Assembly (NCBI GenBank): GCA_044374195.1
Contig: JBILOY010000008.1
Coordinates: forward strand, 1 to 64,000
DNA: 64,000 nt
Direction of reading: 5' to 3'
From: CAIKZY01 sp044374195
Lineage (GTDB): Bacteria; Actinomycetota; Actinomycetes; S36-B12
The notes beneath the pieces are model-generated. The model searched no databases, had not been told where the DNA came from, and worked only from the letters and a program-made list of their open reading frames with translations. This document shows positions 60,607-64,000 of this stretch, one piece after another (within the stretch, counting starts at the first letter, position 1; each line of letters opens with the position of its first letter). The translations under genes were made by a program, and so were the position numbers.

Positions 60607-61134
60607 TCAGGAGGTAGGTGGCCCTCGACGTGCGATGGCGTACCCGAGTACTGCGGAGTCGGTGATGTGCGGCTCGAAGAAGGCGGGCGCAAGGCCTGCA
60701 GCCTGCGGGGCTGGAATCCAGCCAAGCTCGATCGCGAGGGCTTGCCAGAAAGCGATCCAACGGTGAACGAGTACATCGCCGTGCGTGAGCACCCCGGCGA
60801 TCGCAATGGCAGCGATGAGGTGACCGAGCAGCATTGTGGTGTCAGGCAGGAAGCCGCGCTGATGCGCATGGCCCGCGGCGATGGTCAGAAGTATGTGGAA
60901 GAGCACCTGCAGGGCCAGGACGAATCCGAGGATCCAGACGCCCGAGCGACGCTTCTGTGCCACCAGGGTGCCGAGGGCCAGGGCGAGGGGGAGCAGCAAG
61001 GCCAGGAGGGCCGGCTCAGGGAGTTCTCCGTGGCCGCCCGAATGGCCGAGGAGCGTGATCAGGACCGCGGCCACACCCAGGGCTGCTCCGCGCATTAGGC
61101 GCGTGCTGCCGGTGAAGTGAGTCGGGCGGGTCAC
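60607..61134 (-). CDS. His-rich membrane protein of the copper cluster, unknown
   Basis: Protein of 175 aa with about four hydrophobic segments. Histidines cluster in loops: GHSGGHGELPEP, AAGHAHQRGFLPD, GVLTHGDVLVHRW. No family is assigned. The start is GTG 61134; an internal ATG at 61095 is possible. It stands 86 bases upstream of the YcnI gene on the same strand, between it and the sulfatase. Position and histidines suggest a role in copper handling, which is inference. Confidence 0.65.
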   Translation of the reverse strand: MTRPTHFTGSTRLMRGAALGVAAVLITLLGHSGGHGELPEPALLALLLPLALALGTLVAQKRRSGVWILGFVLALQVLFHILLTIAAGHAHQRGFLPDTTMLLGHLIAAIAIAGVLTHGDVLVHRWIAFWQALAIELGWIPAPQAAGLAPAFFEPHITDSAVLGYAIARRGPPTS

Positions 61135-61163
61135 AGGTGAACCATATCTGCCCCGAACGCACT

Positions 61164-61191
61164 GAAGGCCACCCTCGCAGGGATGGCCTTC
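61164..61191 (-). terminator. Stem-loop after the sulfatase gene
   Basis: The arms 61164-61175 and 61179-61191 pair over 12 bp with one bulged base and a 3-base loop, 20 bases after the sulfatase stop on the minus strand. No clear T-run. It probably separates the sulfatase from the copper cluster. Confidence 0.6.
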
Positions 61192-61210
61192 AACGCTGAA
61201 TTTACGACTG

Positions 61211-63175
61211 TCAGTTCGGCGTGAACGGGAACTGCTGCATGGTTCCGTCGGCCCAGGGCTGCTGGGTCGGGGTGAGGCGTTTTGCTGCGCGCTGCACGTC
61301 GAGCAACTTTGCCATGACCGCCTGAGCATCCGCGTACGTCCCGTTGTTGTAGAGGTTGCTGAGCTCAGCAGGGTCGGTCGTGGCGTTGTAGAGCTCGAAC
61401 TGATCAGCGGGCGGTGCAACTTGGCCGGTGGTGGGGTTCGGAGCCTTGACCACGGTCTGGGCGACCTTGGTACCGGGTGCATTGACCATTCCGAGCACGA
61501 TGGTCTGAACATCCTGCACATTCGGGGTACTCCAGTACTGCGGATTATCCCAGTAACGCGAGTACTTCCAGCGCTCCTTGGCGCCGGCCGGGCCGGTGGG
61601 CAGATAGGCCACGACCGTCTCGACACAGTTCGGCTGATCGACCGGGGTGTAGGGCATCCCCACCGCCGAGACAGCATTTGCGCCCTTCAGCGGCTGATCG
61701 TCGGTCATGAAGTACACCGGCTTGTCGAGTTTGGTGTCGTCATGCTCGCCAAGTAGGTAGCCCGAGAGATCTTGGCCCACGAGCCTACGCACCTGGGTGT
61801 GACTCTTGCGCAGCTGCTTGGCCAAGGCCGTCTCGTTTAGCCCGGCCAGGCCGAGCATCGTCGGGATGAGATCAGCATGGCTCGTGAGGATGTCACTGGT
61901 CTCATAGCGCGGGAATAGCTCGGGGTTGTGGAACATGAAGGGCACGCGCATCATTTCGTCGTAGCCCGAGTGCCACTTCTGGAACATGCCGCCGTGAGCA
62001 CCGAGCATCTCCCCGTGGTCGGAGAGATAGATGACGATCGTGTCGCGGTACTGCTCGCGATCCTCGGTCAAGGTGTCGATGACTCGACCGATCTGCTCAT
62101 CGACGTTCTTCTGCAGTTGGTAGTAGAACCGGTGGTAGGCCTCGTTGTTGTTCAACGGTTGGAAACCCTTGGGGTACTGCGCGACGAAGCTGGCCTGAGC
62201 AACCGGCTTGGTGCTGAGATCCTCGTTGGACGACGCGGTGTACGCCGGGCCGAACAGATTGCGCGGCACATTCGAGCCGGCCAATTGCTGAGCGAGGTAG
62301 AAGGATCCCTGCTGGCCCGAGGCGTCGGCGGCAAGAGTCAGACTGCCCCACACGGTGATGTCGTGCGGATTCACGAAGGAGGCCACGAGCAGCCACGGCT
62401 TGTCATTGCGGCGCAATTTTTGAAGCTGCTCGACGTTGAGGTCCGCGAACACCTCATCGCGACCTCGGCCAGCGGGGCCCGAGGATCCTGAGTTCAGGGG
62501 ATTGCTGCCGTGGGGCTCAGGTCCGATGAAGCCGGTGAACCCGTACTGCTCAAGGCGCTCGGCCTCTAGGTACACGCTCTCGAGATACGGGTCGCGGCCG
62601 CCGATGTCGTTGTATGACGGAAGCGGGTTGTACGAGCTCGGCTGGTAAAGGTCGGCATCGGAGATATGCCACTTGCCTTTCCAGTAGGTGTCGTAGCCAG
62701 CCGCGCGGAACCAGTTGCCCATGGTGGGCACGGTGGTGGGGTCGAGCCAGTAGAGATCCTGCTCGATCGCGCTCTTGGCTGCGCCAGAAGTCTGTGCGAT
62801 TCCGTGCAACGACGGGTACTGGCCGGTGTAGATCGAGGCGCGGCTCGGCTGGCAGGCGGTCGACATGATGTGGTGATGGGTGAACTCGACTGCATTGCGA
62901 CGCAGGAGGTTCTGCGTGGTCAGGTTCGCCAGACGCCAGGCCTGCAATTCGGGGCTCTCGTAGAACGGGGCAGCACGCTGCTCGTCCATCATGACGATCA
63001 GGAAGTTCGGGCGCCTGCGCAGGCGGCCGCGCGGCTTGAACTTCGGCATCGGGGCAGCGTTGACGGTTGCTCCACTTGCTGCAGCAAGTCCGGCCACCGC
63101 GACAGTGGCAACGCCAGCATTCTGGAGAAGTCGGCGACGGCTCAGGCCGTCAGTGGATTCAGTGTTCTCGGTCAT
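61211..63175 (-). CDS. Tat-exported sulfatase
   Basis: Protein of about 654 aa. The N-terminal SRRRLLQNAG is a twin-arginine signal with a hydrophobic core ending near NAA-P. The formylglycine motif CQPSR has C108 as the modified residue. PNFLIVMMDEQRA supplies a metal-binding Asp. WKGKWHI and SDHGEMLGAHGGMFQKWHSG complete the active site. A C-terminal subdomain is seen from about residue 520. It cleaves sulfate esters outside the cell, but the substrate is unknown. ATG 63175 is taken; an earlier ATG (63199) overlaps the previous gene. Confidence 0.92.
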   Translation of the reverse strand: MTENTESTDGLSRRRLLQNAGVATVAVAGLAAASGATVNAAPMPKFKPRGRLRRRPNFLIVMMDEQRAAPFYESPELQAWRLANLTTQNLLRRNAVEFTHHHIMSTACQPSRASIYTGQYPSLHGIAQTSGAAKSAIEQDLYWLDPTTVPTMGNWFRAAGYDTYWKGKWHISDADLYQPSSYNPLPSYNDIGGRDPYLESVYLEAERLEQYGFTGFIGPEPHGSNPLNSGSSGPAGRGRDEVFADLNVEQLQKLRRNDKPWLLVASFVNPHDITVWGSLTLAADASGQQGSFYLAQQLAGSNVPRNLFGPAYTASSNEDLSTKPVAQASFVAQYPKGFQPLNNNEAYHRFYYQLQKNVDEQIGRVIDTLTEDREQYRDTIVIYLSDHGEMLGAHGGMFQKWHSGYDEMMRVPFMFHNPELFPRYETSDILTSHADLIPTMLGLAGLNETALAKQLRKSHTQVRRLVGQDLSGYLLGEHDDTKLDKPVYFMTDDQPLKGANAVSAVGMPYTPVDQPNCVETVVAYLPTGPAGAKERWKYSRYWDNPQYWSTPNVQDVQTIVLGMVNAPGTKVAQTVVKAPNPTTGQVAPPADQFELYNATTDPAELSNLYNNGTYADAQAVMAKLLDVQRAAKRLTPTQQPWADGTMQQFPFTPN

Positions 63176-63179
63176 GGCG

Positions 63180-64000
63180 TTAGTTGCCCTTCGTGTCACT
63201 GAGCGAGATGGTGCCCAGAACCTGGTCGTAGGTGAGCGTGTAGTCGAAGAAGAAGGAATTACCGGTGTTCACCGTCGGTGAGCCCACGGTGAGCACGCGC
63301 GCAAGATTGCGTGAGCCCTGGCGCCCGGCTATGAACTCATGCCCGTAGAAGGCACTTGAGCCTGCAGCGAGCTTGACCCGAGTTCCGGGGGAGAGCAGGT
63401 CGGCCGAAGTCTTCGGCACGCGCCAGAAGTTGCGTCCGACTACGCGCATGACGGTGAAGCCGGAGTCGAACCAGGTGGGCACGCATTGCTCAGGCACGGT
63501 GCCGAACTTCCAGCATCCCGGCGCTGCGTGGTCATTCCACATCCGAGCACCGTTCACGTCGACGCCCAGGTACGGAAGCTGGAAATGCATGATGGGGCTG
63601 ACCGGGGGTTCCGCGCCGAGAACGAGTGCGCCTTGTCGAGCCGAGCGCGAGGTGGCGGTGCGCTCGAAGTGCAGGCTCCAGCGAAGACCGAGGGTGCCGG
63701 GCATCGATTTCAGGATGTTGGTCATGGAACCGCCGTCGCCGTCGCCGAGGCCGATGATCCCCGAGATGCCGCGGTTGGTCCATTGCCTGATGTACGAGCT
63801 GCCGGTGTTCACGTACTGCAACGCGACGGGCGCTGTCGTGGTGACTCCGCCGATGGTGACCGGTGCGGAGAACAGGGCGCCCGGCAGCTTGTTACCTTCC
63901 ACAACGGTGGTGGCCTGCTTGCCCGTGGCTCGAGCAGAAGTCGGCTTCTCGAAGAGAACGAGTCCGATGATGCCGGTGTCGACCATGACTGAGATGGGGG
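63180..64000 (-). CDS. Pepsin-like aspartic protease homologue (partial, 5' end beyond window)
   Basis: The open frame runs off the right edge of the window, and no stop precedes the codons for PISVM. The first active-site motif, VDTG (63972-63983), is followed by IIGLVLF. GISGIIGLGDGDGG and a GALVLGAE stretch match the internal pattern of family A1 proteases. The second motif, WFDSGFT (63453-63473), is the expected DSG/DTG. Two Cys (GCWKFGTVPEQC) flank the region before it. Bacterial A1 proteases are rare. Four bases separate it from the Tat sulfatase. Retention of two DxG triads argues for an active enzyme; the flap tyrosine was not identified. Confidence 0.6.
   Translation of the reverse strand, partial: PISVMVDTGIIGLVLFEKPTSARATGKQATTVVEGNKLPGALFSAPVTIGGVTTTAPVALQYVNTGSSYIRQWTNRGISGIIGLGDGDGGSMTNILKSMPGTLGLRWSLHFERTATSRSARQGALVLGAEPPVSPIMHFQLPYLGVDVNGARMWNDHAAPGCWKFGTVPEQCVPTWFDSGFTVMRVVGRNFWRVPKTSADLLSPGTRVKLAAGSSAFYGHEFIAGRQGSRNLARVLTVGSPTVNTGNSFFFDYTLTYDQVLGTISLSDTKGN

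Noticed and set aside
1..64000. CRISPR arrays, toxin-antitoxin pairs, restriction systems or other defence genes
   Set aside because: I saw no spaced repeat array and no small paired ORFs or nuclease/methylase motifs; all regions are covered by metabolic, envelope and transport genes.

Overview
The window is a gene-dense stretch of the chromosome of a high-GC, free-living actinomycete (Actinomycetota). The evidence is gene content and order. There is a perM-purN-purH and folD-DUF3017-mdh block of the kind seen in Streptomyces. There is also a fadE-purE-purK-PH protein-birA/accD-accE-maf-accA block that, from memory, matches the Mycobacterium tuberculosis fadE25-to-accA3 neighbourhood. Other actinobacterial marks are a mycobacterial Sdh1-type succinate dehydrogenase, an LpdA-type flavoprotein, a CysO-like sulfur carrier and a DUF3618 protein. 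I cannot place it below class. There are no rRNAs, insertion sequences, phage genes or CRISPR arrays, no gap between genes exceeds about 215 bases, and only the last gene is cut by the window edge.

Layout. 183-4137: a xylose/fructose-like (CUT2) ABC sugar transporter translationally coupled to a short-chain dehydrogenase, AT-richer than its neighbours. 4353-11542: a TauE/SafE permease, then perM, a small membrane gene, purN, purH, a DMT transporter, folD and a DUF3017 protein. 11551-20008: an alpha/beta hydrolase, a HisC-like aminotransferase, malate and isocitrate dehydrogenases, a Bcr/CflA exporter, a CNNM/CorC protein, trpS and a 2'-5' RNA ligase-like protein. 20001-26487: a D,D-carboxypeptidase facing the sdhCAB-mcm operon. 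26533-32246: a permease, adenosine deaminase facing purine nucleoside phosphorylase/LpdA, and LemA-HtpX. 32286-44430: acetoacetyl-CoA synthetase, the biotin-dependent acyl-CoA carboxylase set with birA, purK/purE, UDP-glucose dehydrogenase and an acyl-CoA dehydrogenase. 44454-51708: five overlapping glycosyltransferase genes ending one base from a tRNA-Leu. 51828-54986: a zinc-uptake operon ending in a peroxiredoxin. 55327-57924: an S-box (SAM-I) riboswitch leading a threonine-synthase-like gene, a CysO-like carrier and a rhodanese. 57994-61134: a peroxiredoxin, then a YcnI-CopC-CopC copper cluster and a His-rich membrane protein. 61211-64000: a Tat-exported sulfatase and a truncated pepsin-like secreted protein.

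How the genes work together. Acyl-CoA dehydrogenase, acyl-CoA carboxylase and methylmalonyl-CoA mutase would feed propionyl units into succinyl-CoA, and SDH, MDH and ICD carry the carbon through the TCA cycle. purN/H/K/E and folD cover parts of de novo purine and one-carbon metabolism, while add and punA cover salvage. The most interesting unit is the SAM-riboswitch operon. A 'threonine synthase' under SAM control with its own sulfur carrier and sulfurtransferase is best read as a homocysteine/methionine-forming sulfur pathway. Other points of note are the pepsin-like protease beside a Tat sulfatase, a glycosyltransferase/TagF fusion, a zinc-box palindrome over the znu promoter, and a hairpin that hides the start of the gene after icd.
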